Positions 43,575-52,416 are shown, counted from the first letter of the stretch. The stretch is DNA of 64,000 bases from Thermaerobacter subterraneus DSM 13965 (GCF_000183545.2 NZ_JH976535.1:859890-923889), one strand, 5' to 3'. Notes: generated from the sequence alone by a model not told the origin. Program-made: numbers and translations.

Positions 43575-44975
43575 CTATGGGAAGAACAAGGCCCGGGCCT
43601 GTCGTACAGCCGCCTGCATCCTCTCCCGGTCCCCCGCCGAGTACACCGACGCGAACTGCTCGGGGGTCAGAAACAGCCGCAGCCGGTGATCCGGTGACGG
43701 TGCGAAGGGCAGGACCTGTTCCACCATGGCCGCCATCAGCACGATGTAGGTCGGCTCGGAGTAGTAGGTCGAGCGAAGGGCGCCCAGGTACTCCACCTTG
43801 CCCAGGGTCACCCTGGCTTCCTCCAGGGCTTCCCGCCGGGCCGTTTCCTCCAGGCTGCGGTCACCCCGCTGAACGTGGCCGCCGGGGATGTCAAAGCCCC
43901 GGGATTGCAGAGTGACCGCGACCTTTCCCTCCCGGGTGAAAGCGATGACCCCCACGCTGGTGACCTGCTCGAAGGGGGGTATGAAGTCTTTCGGCACGGG
44001 AGTCAGGGTGACCCGGTGGCGGCTGGCCGGCAGCAGGTCGGTGCGCCGTCGGTCCTGCACAGAACGGGCCCGGTCACCGGCGTTCCCGGCACCGGTCGGG
44101 TGGGGCGCGTTCCCCAGGGCGTCTTCCTTATCGTGGGTCTTACCGTGATCGTGGGTCTTATCGTGGGTCACGCCACGTATCACGGGTGCATGAGCTGGAC
44201 GGTCAGGGCGACGTACGAGGAGGATACCCTGTTGCCCGTCGGAGATGACCCGCACGGTCCGGCCCACCAGCGCCTGGGCCGGCAACCAGGCGACGGACAT
44301 GTAGCCGAAGCGGTCCCTGGGGACCCCCGGGGGAGGCAGCCGGTCATGCCGCGGGGCGAGATGGAAGCCGTCCTCCGAATCGAGCACCACGACCGGCCGG
44401 CCCTGGCGCAAAAGGGAAGCTAGTCGCCCGGTTTCCCAAAGGGGAGGGCGCCCGGTGAGCAGGATCACGGCGGGATGGTCGCCCCGATGGGGGTCCCGCC
44501 CGCCGGTGGCCGGTTCGTCCGGGTGGCCATGCCCATCATCGACGCAGGCCACGACGCCCTCGCAGTCGAAGGCGCCCCACACGAACCGCGTCTCGCTCCA
44601 CTTCTCATACCATGCCGCTTCCCGGGGCCACCGTTCTTCCACCGTCCAGGGGACCGGACGCGGCGTGGTCCGCTCGGTGCAGCGCCTGACGGTCAACTGG
44701 TGGTTGTCGAACTCCAGCTCGGCTACAACGGGCCGGGATCCCAGGGTCGGGTACCTTGTCCGGTACCTGCTCCGGAGATCCCCGACCAGCTTGTCCAGGT
44801 CCACCAGGTTCTCGATGTACGAAGCATTGCGGTCCCAGCGCGTGGTCTCCCGGTAGCGCACGGCACCGTCCGAGACCTCCAGGTAGTAAACCTCCCGGCC
44901 CCAGTGGACCTCGAGGGCGATGGTCTCGGCGGTCACCGCGGCGACCAGGGTCGGCCTGCCCGTGGAGTGGTCCAT
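43575..44975 (-). CDS. Fusion protein with C-terminal Nudix hydrolase domain
   Basis: A 466-residue protein from ATG 44975. The C-terminal 150 residues are a Nudix domain: VTSVGVIAFTREGKVAVTL, then GGHVQRGDRSLEETARREALEEARV, which carries the Nudix box G-x5-E-x7-REALEE. The N-terminal 250 residues are unrelated: a beta-rich part (GREVYYLEVSDGAVRYRE), then DLDKLVGDLRSRYRTRYPTLG, with an SH3-like segment before a linker. The linker contains a short Thr-His-Asp-Lys repeat (THDKTHDHGKTHDKED). The Nudix part would hydrolyse a nucleotide diphosphate derivative; the N-terminal domain may sense or bind a partner. No such fusion is known to me. Confidence 0.75.
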   Translation of the reverse strand: MDHSTGRPTLVAAVTAETIALEVHWGREVYYLEVSDGAVRYRETTRWDRNASYIENLVDLDKLVGDLRSRYRTRYPTLGSRPVVAELEFDNHQLTVRRCTERTTPRPVPWTVEERWPREAAWYEKWSETRFVWGAFDCEGVVACVDDGHGHPDEPATGGRDPHRGDHPAVILLTGRPPLWETGRLASLLRQGRPVVVLDSEDGFHLAPRHDRLPPPGVPRDRFGYMSVAWLPAQALVGRTVRVISDGQQGILLVRRPDRPAHAPVIRGVTHDKTHDHGKTHDKEDALGNAPHPTGAGNAGDRARSVQDRRRTDLLPASRHRVTLTPVPKDFIPPFEQVTSVGVIAFTREGKVAVTLQSRGFDIPGGHVQRGDRSLEETARREALEEARVTLGKVEYLGALRSTYYSEPTYIVLMAAMVEQVLPFAPSPDHRLRLFLTPEQFASVYSAGDRERMQAAVRQARALFFP

Positions 44976-45182
44976 GGATTGGCGTGCTCCTCTCCCGCCG
45001 CGGCGGGTCACAGGTCCGGACCCACCGGCCGGCCCACCGGCGCCTGCGGATGCCTTCCGTTCGGGGAGGCGGGCGCCGGCCGGGGCGCTGGGCGTCTCTG
45101 CAAGAGATTCCCTGCCGCGGCGCTGCCGCCTGCCGCCCTCCCCCGGGACTGCCCCTCGGCGGCCGTTACGCTGCCGTTACAC

Positions 45183-46463
45183 TTACGTAACCCGGGGGAC
45201 CAGCGCCTCCAAGCCGCCCATGTAGGGCCGGAGGGCCTCCGGGATGCGGACGCTGCCGTCTTCCCGCTGGTGGATCTCCAGGAGCGGGATCAGGATCCGG
45301 GGCGAGGCGACGGCGGTGTTGTTCAGCGTGTAGGCGTACCGGACCCGCCCGTTCCTGTCCCGGTAGCGGATGCGAGCGCGGCGCGCCTGGAAGTCGTGGA
45401 AGCTGGAACACGAATGGGTTTCTCCGTACCGGCCGCGGCTGGGCATCCAGGTCTCGACGTCGTGTTTCAAAACCTGTCCCTGTCCCATGTCGCCCGTACA
45501 GGCTTGCACGACCCGGTAAGGCAGTTCGAGGGCCTGCAGGATGTCCTCGGCGTTCTTGAGGAGTTCCTCGTGGTAGCGGCGGGAGGCGTCGGGGTCGGCC
45601 TCGCAGATGATCACCTGCTCCACCTTGAAGAACTGGTGGACCCGGTAAAGGCCGTGGACGTCGCGGCCCGCGCTGCCCACCTCGCGTCGAAAGCACGGGG
45701 AGAGTGCGCAGTAACGCCGGGGCAACTCGTTCTCCTCAAGGGTCTCATCCATGTGGTAAGCCACCAGCGGGACTTCGGCGGTGCCGACCAGGTTCAGCTC
45801 GTCCCGCTCGAGCCGGTACACCTCCTCGCGTCCCAGCGGGAAGTACCCCGTGGCCGTCATGGCCTCGTCCAGGACCAGCACCGGTGGTGCCAGCAACGTA
45901 TAGCCCCGCCGAAGCAACAGGTCGACGGCGAACCGGAGGACGGCCCATTCGAGGAGGGCCCCCTCGTTCTTCAGGAAATAGGCGCGGGAACCCGCCAGTT
46001 TCACGGCCCGCTCCGTCTCGATGATCCCCAGCAGCCGTCCAAGTTCCAGGTGGTCGCGTGGAGGGAAGGGAAACGAGGGCGGCTGGCCCCACCGGCGGAT
46101 CTCGACGTTGTCTTCGTCGGATGAACCTACCGGGGACGAGGGCGCAGGCGGGTTGGGCAGGCACAGCAGGAGGTGCTGGAGCCGGTTCTGGACGTCCCGC
46201 AGCTCGGGTTCCAGCTGTGCCAACCGCTCCTTGAGCACGGTCGCGCGGGTGAGGGCCGCGTGACGCTCCTCCGGGGGCAGGCTACCAATCCTCTTGGATA
46301 GGGCATTGCGCTCCGCCCGCAGGCGCTCGACGACGGCGAGGAGCTCGCGCCGGCGCCGGTCCAGGGTGACCGCCAGGTCTACCGTTTCGGGGTCGAAGCC
46401 CTTGAGCCGTGCCGCTTCCCGGATGCGCTCGGGCTCCTTGCGAAGCAGTTCCGGATCGATCAC
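45183..46463 (-). CDS. serS: Seryl-tRNA synthetase
   Basis: Class II aminoacyl-tRNA synthetase, 426 residues, from GTG 46463 preceded by AAGGAGGAG. The N-terminal 100 residues are the antiparallel coiled-coil arm (LDRRRRELLAVVERLRAERNAL and LKERLAQLEPELRDVQNRL) that holds the long variable arm of tRNA-Ser. The catalytic domain shows GTAEVPLVAYH (the Thr-Ala-Glu serine site), motif 2 CFRREVGSAGRDVHGLYRVHQF and motif 3 near LNNTAVASPRILIPLLE. It charges tRNA-Ser (and tRNA-Sec). Expression is governed by the T-box leader directly upstream. Confidence 0.96.
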   Translation of the reverse strand: MIDPELLRKEPERIREAARLKGFDPETVDLAVTLDRRRRELLAVVERLRAERNALSKRIGSLPPEERHAALTRATVLKERLAQLEPELRDVQNRLQHLLLCLPNPPAPSSPVGSSDEDNVEIRRWGQPPSFPFPPRDHLELGRLLGIIETERAVKLAGSRAYFLKNEGALLEWAVLRFAVDLLLRRGYTLLAPPVLVLDEAMTATGYFPLGREEVYRLERDELNLVGTAEVPLVAYHMDETLEENELPRRYCALSPCFRREVGSAGRDVHGLYRVHQFFKVEQVIICEADPDASRRYHEELLKNAEDILQALELPYRVVQACTGDMGQGQVLKHDVETWMPSRGRYGETHSCSSFHDFQARRARIRYRDRNGRVRYAYTLNNTAVASPRILIPLLEIHQREDGSVRIPEALRPYMGGLEALVPRVT

Positions 46464-46479
46464 GATCGTCTCCTCCTTC

Positions 46480-46782
46480 GGCACTGCAAAAAAGAAACTC
46501 CCGCCCTTCCGGGCGGGAGTCGTCCCGCGGTGCCACCGGACTTGGCGCCGTGACGGCGCCCGCTCGTGCCGCGTATCGGGCGGCAGCCGGCCGCCTTCCC
46601 ACCAGGCCTGTGCACGCGACGGCGCGCGAACTGCATCCGTGGCTCGGCGGCGGGCTCCCGGGCGGATTCCCCAGGCGCGACCTACCGGCTTCCACCGTCC
46701 CGGCTCGCTGGGAGGCGCGCTTCCCGGGTACTCTTCCCGTTCATCGCCTTCGGAAATCGGAGATGGCCAGACCCCGTTGTCT
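46480..46782 (-). ncRNA. T-box riboswitch (serine), serS leader
   Basis: The minus-strand leader of serS has the T-box layout: a stem I with GATGAACGGGAAGAGTACCC (AGTA loop and GA motif), the GNTG-type GGACGGTGGAAGC, and a specifier loop reading GAA-TCC, where TCC (46666-46664) is a serine codon. Downstream is the T-box core GGTGGCACCGCGG (46537-46525), whose TGGC can pair with the NCCA end of a tRNA with G at the discriminator, as in tRNA-Ser. A GC hairpin with a T-run (46488-46520) ends the leader. Uncharged tRNA-Ser would stabilise the antiterminator and turn on serS. Confidence 0.9.
46488..46520 (-). terminator. T-box terminator hairpin of serS
   Basis: Inverted repeat ACTCCCGCCC (46497-46506) and GGGCGGGAGT (46511-46520) with a four-base loop, followed on the minus strand by TTTCTTTTTT. 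It competes with the T-box core at 46525-46537. Confidence 0.9.
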
Positions 46783-46788
46783 GTCACG

Positions 46789-46818
46789 ACGCTATCACGG
46801 ATCCAGCGAGCGGGTCAA
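46789..46818 (-). promoter_or_regulatory. Promoter of the serS T-box transcript
   Basis: On the minus strand TTGACC (46813-46818) and TAGCGT (46789-46794) are separated by 18 bases. The start would lie near 46782, at the 5' end of the T-box RNA. Confidence 0.6.
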
Positions 46819-46990
46819 CGGACCGAGGGCTCTAACAATAGGAACCAAGAAGAAGGGGGGCCGGGAGGCGCAGGAACCGCCCGGCACGATGTGCAACGAA
46901 CTCTCTACGCGCGCCCTCGTTCGGAGCCCGGCGCCACGCCGCCGGCCGGGAGGCGAGGTGCATGATTCCCAGCCCAGGGAGGGAAGGCCC

Positions 46991-47506
46991 GTGAAGGACC
47001 TGGTGGACGGCCGGCGGGTGGCGGAGGTCTACCTCGAGGCCGTCAAGAGCCGCTTCCGCTACATGAAGGATCTCGCGGAGCGGGCCCTGGCGCAGGTAGA
47101 CGACGACGCCCTCGCCTGGTCCCCCGGCGGGGAGTCCAACAGCATCACGGTGATCATCAAGCACTTGAGCGGCAACATGCTCTCCCGGTGGACCGACTTC
47201 CTGACCTCCGACGGCGAGAAGCCGGGCCGCGACCGCGATGCCGAATTCGTGGAGGAACGGCTCCCCCGGCAGGAACTGATGGAGCGGTGGGAGAGGGGAT
47301 GGCAGGTGCTCTTCGCGGCGCTGGACGCCCTCGGGCCGGACGACCTGCTGCGGACCGTGTCCATCCGGGGCGAGCCGCACACCGTCATCGACGCCATCGA
47401 GCGCCAGATGTTCCACTACTCCTATCACGTGGGCCAGATCGTCTACCTGGCCAAGGCCAGGGCTGGCGAGCAGTGGCAGAGTCTCACCATACCTCGAAGG
47501 CGATGA
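46991..47506 (+). CDS. DinB-like (DUF1572) protein
   Basis: A 171-residue four-helix-bundle protein of the DinB/DUF1572 type, from GTG 46991 after an AGGGAGGG site. The metal triad of the family is visible: H in IIKHLSGN (about residue 58) and two histidines in MFHYSYHVGQIVYLAK (near residue 140-144). The motif LAWSPGGESNSITVIIKHL is characteristic of DUF1572. Related proteins include bacillithiol transferases and DNA-damage-inducible proteins; this one cannot be given a reaction. It is divergent from serS. Confidence 0.88.
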   Translation: MKDLVDGRRVAEVYLEAVKSRFRYMKDLAERALAQVDDDALAWSPGGESNSITVIIKHLSGNMLSRWTDFLTSDGEKPGRDRDAEFVEERLPRQELMERWERGWQVLFAALDALGPDDLLRTVSIRGEPHTVIDAIERQMFHYSYHVGQIVYLAKARAGEQWQSLTIPRRR

Positions 47507-47697
47507 TCGGAAGCGACTGTCCCTGCCCGTTCTTTCGGCCAGGGCCATTGCCTGACCCGTGCCCCCGGACCCCCGCACGGCTGCCCCGGTAAGCGGAGGG
47601 AGATGACTGCAGACTAGGCTACAGGGAATGGATTCACGCCGCACCGTGACCGTACGTTGTTCCGTATCTCGGGCGGCCCATCGGGGAGGGAGAGGGT

Positions 47698-48228
47698 GTG
47701 GTCGTCCTGCTGCTCGCCGGTCTTGCCGGGGTGTTGGGGGTGGTTGGGATCCGGCGATCGCTGGTGGACCGGGTGCAGGGTCATGGCCTGACCCGTCACC
47801 TGCTACGGTTGCCGTGGTTCCACCGGGATACGGGCGCTGGCGGGTTCTTGCTGGCATCGAACCTGCTGCTGTTCGGCGCGGCGCTGGCGTTGCTGGCGGG
47901 CGTGGTTCGGCTGCAGGTTCCGTATTTGCACTGGCTCGTCATGGCCGGTGCGGTGGTTGCCAGTGTGTACCTTTGGCTATGCACCGCCGCCGCCTGCCGG
48001 GTGAGGGGCCGCCACAGCGTCCGGGTGGCACTCCTGGGCAGCAGCCCGTATTTGTTTCTGGCGGCCGCCTTTTCCTACCGGCTCGCGGGTCTTCAGCCGG
48101 CGTACCCGGGAGACGACCTTGTCATGGCTGCCGTGGGCCTCATCGCGGCGGTGCTGGTGACCGCCGTCGCTTTTGCCACCTGCCTGCTGATCGTGGGATT
48201 TTCGGGACGCCGCACGCGGGCGGCCTGA
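47698..48228 (+). CDS. Integral membrane protein of unknown function
   Basis: A 176-residue protein from GTG 47698 (GGGAGAGG upstream). About five helices: VVLLLAGLAGVLGVVGI, GGFLLASNLLLFGAALALLAG, LHWLVMAGAVVASVYLWLC, PYLFLAAAFSYRLAGL and LVMAAVGLIAAVLVTAVAFATCLLIVG. Basic loop RRSLVDRVQGHGLTRHLLRL follows the first helix, putting that loop inside the cell. It ends a short distance before the sigma-factor gene on the same strand. No family recognised. Confidence 0.68.
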   Translation: MVVLLLAGLAGVLGVVGIRRSLVDRVQGHGLTRHLLRLPWFHRDTGAGGFLLASNLLLFGAALALLAGVVRLQVPYLHWLVMAGAVVASVYLWLCTAAACRVRGRHSVRVALLGSSPYLFLAAAFSYRLAGLQPAYPGDDLVMAAVGLIAAVLVTAVAFATCLLIVGFSGRRTRAA

Positions 48229-48431
48229 CGGGTCGCCGGCGTGCGGCCGGTCCCGCCCCGCCCCGTCCCATGCCACCGACCGGATCCTTCCCTCGCAAGA
48301 AGACTCCGGTGACCACCGTAGTAACGGGTGAAGGGTACTCTGCGAGGAGGCGACGGGCCATCTCCCATCGGCCGGCGGGGGGCTCGACCCCACCACCATT
48401 CCGCATTCGATCCAAGGCACCGCAAAGCGTC

Positions 48432-49265
48432 ATGGCGTCATCTGAAGGCGTCACGGAGTCACCGGAAGGCGTCACGCACGCGCAGGACCCCACCGCATGT
48501 CCGGACGGTGCCGGCCCAACCCCGGTGGCCCCGACCCCTGCGGCCACCGTCCCGGCGGGCCTGACCGACGACTTTCCACCGGACCTGGTCGACCGGATTC
48601 GCCGGGGCGACCCGGACGCCGTGGCGGAGATGGTGCGGCGTCTTGGGGAATCCGTGCTGTACCTGGCCCGGCTCATCCTCGGGCCCGCGGGCACCGACGC
48701 CGACGCCGAAGAAGTCGCGGCGGACGCCCTGGTGGCCGCCTGGCAGCGGGCGGCCGAGTTCGACCCGGCGCGCGGCCGGTTCAGGACCTGGGTCTTCATG
48801 CTACTCAAGTACGCGCCCCTGGACCGGCGCAGGCAGCTCAAACGCGAGCCGCGCCGTCGCAGCGGGTGGCTGCACAGGGCCGGGGCCGGCCCGGGAAGGC
48901 GTCCCGGTCCCGCGTCGCACGCTGGCGGCCCGGCTTGGTCCAGCCTTGACGAAGGCTTGCCTTCGGGCGGCCACGCCCTGGTCTCACCGGCGGACCCCGC
49001 CGAGCTGGTGGCGGCGCGGGACGAGGCGGTGCGGCTGCGCATGGCCCTGGAGTCCCTGTCCCCGGCGGAACGGGACCTGCTGATCCGCCGGTACTGGATG
49101 GAAGAACCCATCGAACGGATGGCGCGGGAGGCAGGCATCTCGCGGAACGCCATGGACAGCCGGCTCTGGCGGGCGCGCCAGGCCCTACGGAAGGCGCTGG
49201 TCGAACGGGCGCCAGCGGCCGGTAGGCGGCCGGCATCCGCCGATAGGAAAGGAGATCCCACATGA
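48432..49265 (+). CDS. Sigma-70 family (ECF-type) RNA polymerase sigma factor
   Basis: A 277-residue sigma factor from ATG 48432. The first 50 residues are Pro/Thr-rich. Region 2 begins near DLVDRIRRGDPDAVAEMVRRLG and includes DADAEEVAADALVAAWQRAAEFDP and RFRTWVFMLLKYAPLDRRRQLKRE. Region 4 is LESLSPAERDLLIRRYWMEEPIERMAREAGISRNAMDSRLWRAR. The link between regions 2 and 4 is long and Gly/Pro-rich. The gene overlaps its presumed anti-sigma gene by four bases (ATGA), the usual arrangement for an ECF pair that senses the cell envelope. Confidence 0.85.
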   Translation: MASSEGVTESPEGVTHAQDPTACPDGAGPTPVAPTPAATVPAGLTDDFPPDLVDRIRRGDPDAVAEMVRRLGESVLYLARLILGPAGTDADAEEVAADALVAAWQRAAEFDPARGRFRTWVFMLLKYAPLDRRRQLKREPRRRSGWLHRAGAGPGRRPGPASHAGGPAWSSLDEGLPSGGHALVSPADPAELVAARDEAVRLRMALESLSPAERDLLIRRYWMEEPIERMAREAGISRNAMDSRLWRARQALRKALVERAPAAGRRPASADRKGDPT

Positions 49266-51037
49266 CGCGGCAGCGAATGGGACGCAGCGGGGACCGGCAC
49301 GGGGGAAGAGGGGGGCGGCACGTACAACGGAGCCATCCCGGTGTGAAGCTGCTGCGCCTGGCGCGGGACCGGCGAGGACCCGACTCCACGGGCGATGGAG
49401 AGTCGGTGCGCGTGACTCCCCGCTGGACCGCTGAGGAAGCCGCGTTCCTGCAAGAGCTGGGCATTCCCCCTAGCCGCCTGGAAGCGGTAGGGGATCTGCT
49501 CCTCGAACGCGTGGCGGCCTCCGCGCCTGCGGCGCCGGCAGGGAGCCTGGAGCGGCTGCAGGAGCGTGTCGCCGCCCGGGTGGCCATGGGCGCGGAGTCC
49601 AAGGACGGCCTGGCCAAACAGGGCGCCGGCTCACGTCGGTCCTTCCGGGACCGGCCTGTGGCTCAGGGTGCTCTCGCCAGCTCCCGCCCATGGCTCGTGG
49701 CCGCAGCGGTCCTGGCCGCGGCGGGCCTGCTGGTCTGGACGAACCCGGCCGTGGTCCAGGCCGCGTTGGAGCACATTGCCCGGTGGCTGCCGGGGGCCGG
49801 GTTCGTCCGCGAGGAAGGGGCCAAGGTCCGGGCGCTGCGGGAGCCTGTCACGGTGCCGGTGGCTTGGCTCGGCCCCGGCCCGGACCGCCTGACCGTCGAG
49901 TCGGTGGTGGCGCTACCGGAGCTGACCGAGGTCCGGATCCGGATGGGTGGCGACGGCGCCAGCGGAACCCGGAGCGGCACCAACCGGGAGGGGGAGGGGG
50001 AGCGGGACGGGAGCGATGAGCTCATGCACGGATGGGCCCTGCAGCTGCCCGATGGAACGGTCCTCACGCCCAAGGTGGTGTCGTGGGGGCCGGACGACCC
50101 CCTGTACCTGTGGTTCCCTCCCCTCCCGACGGGGATCGCAGAGGTGACGCTGGCCCACGAGCCGGACCTGCGGCTTCCCCTGGTCCTCGTGGATGGCGCT
50201 CGTGCCGGCAGGGCGGCCATGGATCCGGATGCCTGGTCCAGCGCCCGGGCGGGGCTGCAGCTCGGCGTTCCCCACCTGGTCGGGGGACGGGACGAGGTGG
50301 TCCTCCATCTAGAGGTGCGGCCAGCGGCCGGTTCCGGCGCATCGCGGCCGGACGGTGCCGGCGCCGTCCCGGACGCGAGCCAGGGGCCGGGTGAAGCCGG
50401 CGACTCCGGGCAAACAGCCTCCTGGCACTTGGTCGGGGTGGAGGACCTGCGCCTTGCGGGCCCGCTGGGTACCCGGCTGGAGCTTGCCGACGTGCAGGTG
50501 CCCCACGGCTGGGTTGACGCCCCCACCTTCCAGCTGGTGGCACGCTTCCGCGGGGTCCTTCCGTCCTGGGTCCGATCGCTGCACCTGTCGGCCTCCCGCA
50601 TCCGCGTGCTCGAGCCGGGGGCTGGGGTGATGCGGATCCCCCTGGACGAACTGGCGCCCGGCAGCACCCGGCGTGTCGACCGGCGCGTCCGGGTGGGCCG
50701 GTGGACCGTTGCGGTCAAGGAAGTAGCTCGGCCCGACGGGGCGCGGATCGTGTTGAACCTGGACCTGGGGCCGGCGCAGGACGGGAGGGTGCTCGAGCGC
50801 GTATCCGTCACAGCGAGCGTCATCCCTGAAGATGTGGCGGAAGTCTCCCCCGGAGCGGAGGCGGGCTGGATACCGGACGGCGTGGCCACCGAACACGACC
50901 CCCACACCGGCCAGTTGGACCGAGTGCACTTGACCTATCCAGTCCTTCTTCCCCGGGACGGGGTCCTCGTGGTCCGTTTCGCCACCCCGCAGTCAGTGGT
51001 GGACGGCCCGTGGTCGGTGGAGATCCCCTTGCGGTGA
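49262..51037 (+). CDS. Membrane-anchored anti-sigma factor with extracytoplasmic domain
   Basis: A 591-residue protein, ATG at 49262 within the sigma stop. The cytosolic N-terminus (residues 1-140) contains WTAEEAAFLQELGIPPSRLEAVGDLL and LERLQERVAARV helices, likely sigma binding. One transmembrane helix (about 143-160, PWLVAAAVLAAAGLLVW) leads into a 430-residue outside part made of beta-rich modules of DUF4179 style. It probably holds the sigma factor at the membrane and releases it on an envelope signal. The N-terminal 25 residues are Arg/Gly-rich. The role is inferred from the gene pair and topology. Confidence 0.75.
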   Translation: MTRQRMGRSGDRHGGRGGRHVQRSHPGVKLLRLARDRRGPDSTGDGESVRVTPRWTAEEAAFLQELGIPPSRLEAVGDLLLERVAASAPAAPAGSLERLQERVAARVAMGAESKDGLAKQGAGSRRSFRDRPVAQGALASSRPWLVAAAVLAAAGLLVWTNPAVVQAALEHIARWLPGAGFVREEGAKVRALREPVTVPVAWLGPGPDRLTVESVVALPELTEVRIRMGGDGASGTRSGTNREGEGERDGSDELMHGWALQLPDGTVLTPKVVSWGPDDPLYLWFPPLPTGIAEVTLAHEPDLRLPLVLVDGARAGRAAMDPDAWSSARAGLQLGVPHLVGGRDEVVLHLEVRPAAGSGASRPDGAGAVPDASQGPGEAGDSGQTASWHLVGVEDLRLAGPLGTRLELADVQVPHGWVDAPTFQLVARFRGVLPSWVRSLHLSASRIRVLEPGAGVMRIPLDELAPGSTRRVDRRVRVGRWTVAVKEVARPDGARIVLNLDLGPAQDGRVLERVSVTASVIPEDVAEVSPGAEAGWIPDGVATEHDPHTGQLDRVHLTYPVLLPRDGVLVVRFATPQSVVDGPWSVEIPLR

Positions 51038-51221
51038 CGGCCCTGCCGGACCGAGGCACCCCGCCACTGGGACGAACCGGCGGCGGGGTGCCAGGCTGGG
51101 CGAGGGAAGAGGGGCCCGGGCAGATCCGGCGCCAGGATCGGGTACGGGTCGATCGACCCGCACCCGTTTCCCATCCTTGCGGTCCTCGCGCGTTCCGGGC
51201 CGGCCACGCCGGCTTGCCCGT

Positions 51222-52007
51222 TCAGCCCATGTCGGCGCCGTTCAACCGCCGCCAGAGCAGATACGAGTAGACCGTCGTTCCCATGGTGACCCCGATGACG
51301 CTGGTGAGGATCACCGGCACCGTCCAGCTGGGCGGCAGGAAGGCGGTCGTCGCGATGGCCAGCCCCGCGAGGATGAACAGCCAGCCCCCGGCACGATGGG
51401 TCTGGCGCCACACCGCCTCACTGGACAGCGTCCACGGCGTGCGGATGCCGAAGAAGAAGTTGGGGCGCACTTGACCCATGACGTTGCCCATGATGATCAG
51501 CATCAGGCCGAGGCCAAGGCCGATGACCCGGTCGACGGCGACGGGGATGCCGAGGCCGGTCATGAGGACCACCGCGTGGACGCCCAGCAAGAACAGGACG
51601 GTGATCAGCCGGACCAGCCGGTAGGCGCCTGCGAACCGGGGGTAGTTGGCCCGGCGCGGGTCGATGGGCGGAAGAACCTTCAGCAGAAGGTACGTGCCCG
51701 CCGCCGTCGCCCAGCCGAACCACGCCGCGAAGGCCCTGGGAGCCCATCCGTCTGGCTGCCCGGCTGCGTTCCAGTGGATCACCATCTGATCCGGAAGGCG
51801 CGGGTAGACCGCGGCGGTCGCCAGGGCCGCCAGGGCGAGGAGCAGCCATTCCAGGTCGTGGCGACCGCGGTCGTCCCGGCCGGGTCCGTGGCCGTCCTGG
51901 TGTGGAGCCGGACGGCCACCGCCCGGCGCCACTCCCGGGCCACCGGTTTCCGGACGGTACCCGGCGCCGGTGAAGGTCACCGCGGGCCCGCCAGGTCCAT
52001 CAGCCAT
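51222..52007 (-). CDS. sdpI: SdpI-like immunity/DUF1648 membrane protein
   Basis: A 261-residue protein with a 45-residue polar N-terminus, then helices WLLLALAALATAAVYP and a DUF1648 block (RLPDQMVIHWNAAGQPDGWAPRAFAAWF), followed by SdpI-type helices (LIIMGNVMGQVRPNFFFGIRTPWTLSSEAVWRQTHRAGG). In Bacillus subtilis SdpI protects against the SdpC toxin and sequesters SdpR. No SdpC-like toxin gene is in the window. ATG 52007 lies inside the end of sdpR, so the pair is coupled by a 31-base overlap. Confidence 0.88.
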   Translation of the reverse strand: MADGPGGPAVTFTGAGYRPETGGPGVAPGGGRPAPHQDGHGPGRDDRGRHDLEWLLLALAALATAAVYPRLPDQMVIHWNAAGQPDGWAPRAFAAWFGWATAAGTYLLLKVLPPIDPRRANYPRFAGAYRLVRLITVLFLLGVHAVVLMTGLGIPVAVDRVIGLGLGLMLIIMGNVMGQVRPNFFFGIRTPWTLSSEAVWRQTHRAGGWLFILAGLAIATTAFLPPSWTVPVILTSVIGVTMGTTVYSYLLWRRLNGADMG

Positions 52008-52246
52008 GCGATCACCTCCTGGAAGACCGTGGTGTTGAGGGAGTACACCACGTGTTGGCCTCGCCGCTCGTCCAACACCAGCCCCGCCTGCTTGAGAAGG
52101 CTAAGGTGGTGCGAGATGCTGGCCTGGGTGACCGGGAAGTGGGCGGCGATCTCCCCAGCCGTCAGGTCGCGGTCGCGGAGCAGCCGCAGGATGGCCCGGC
52201 GGGTGGGGTCCGCCAGGGCTTTGAAGACCAGCTGGGGCTCACCCAC
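51977..52246 (-). CDS. sdpR: SdpR-like ArsR-family repressor
   Basis: An 89-residue winged-helix repressor from GTG 52246 after AAGGAGGAG. FKALADPTRRAILRLLRDRDL, TAGEIAAHFPVTQASISHHLSLLKQAGLV (helix-turn-helix) and DERRGQHVVYSLN (wing) are standard ArsR. It lacks metal-site cysteines, as does SdpR. It represses its own operon by binding the palindrome at 52269-52290 in the B. subtilis scheme; SdpI at the membrane captures it when toxin is present. Confidence 0.9.
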   Translation of the reverse strand: MGEPQLVFKALADPTRRAILRLLRDRDLTAGEIAAHFPVTQASISHHLSLLKQAGLVLDERRGQHVVYSLNTTVFQEVIAWLMDLAGPR

Positions 52247-52268
52247 GCTGCTCCTCCTTCATGTTGGG

Positions 52269-52290
52269 TATTTAGACGGTTGTCTAAATA
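52269..52290 (-). promoter_or_regulatory. Operator of sdpRI
   Basis: A perfect inverted repeat, TATTTAGAC (52269-52277) and GTCTAAATA (52282-52290) around GGTT. It is AT-rich in a GC-rich setting and lies about 23 bases before the sdpR start, where ArsR-type repressors bind. Confidence 0.8.
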
Positions 52291-52416
52291 TTAAACCAGG
52301 TGGGGTGAGCCGTTCAAGAGGGGCATGGCCAGGGCAGTGGGCACGGGGCCTCGCCCGGTGTTGCGGTGAAGAGGCGGTTCCTCCGAACGGGCCAGGGCAT
52401 CGGACGAAGAGCACGG

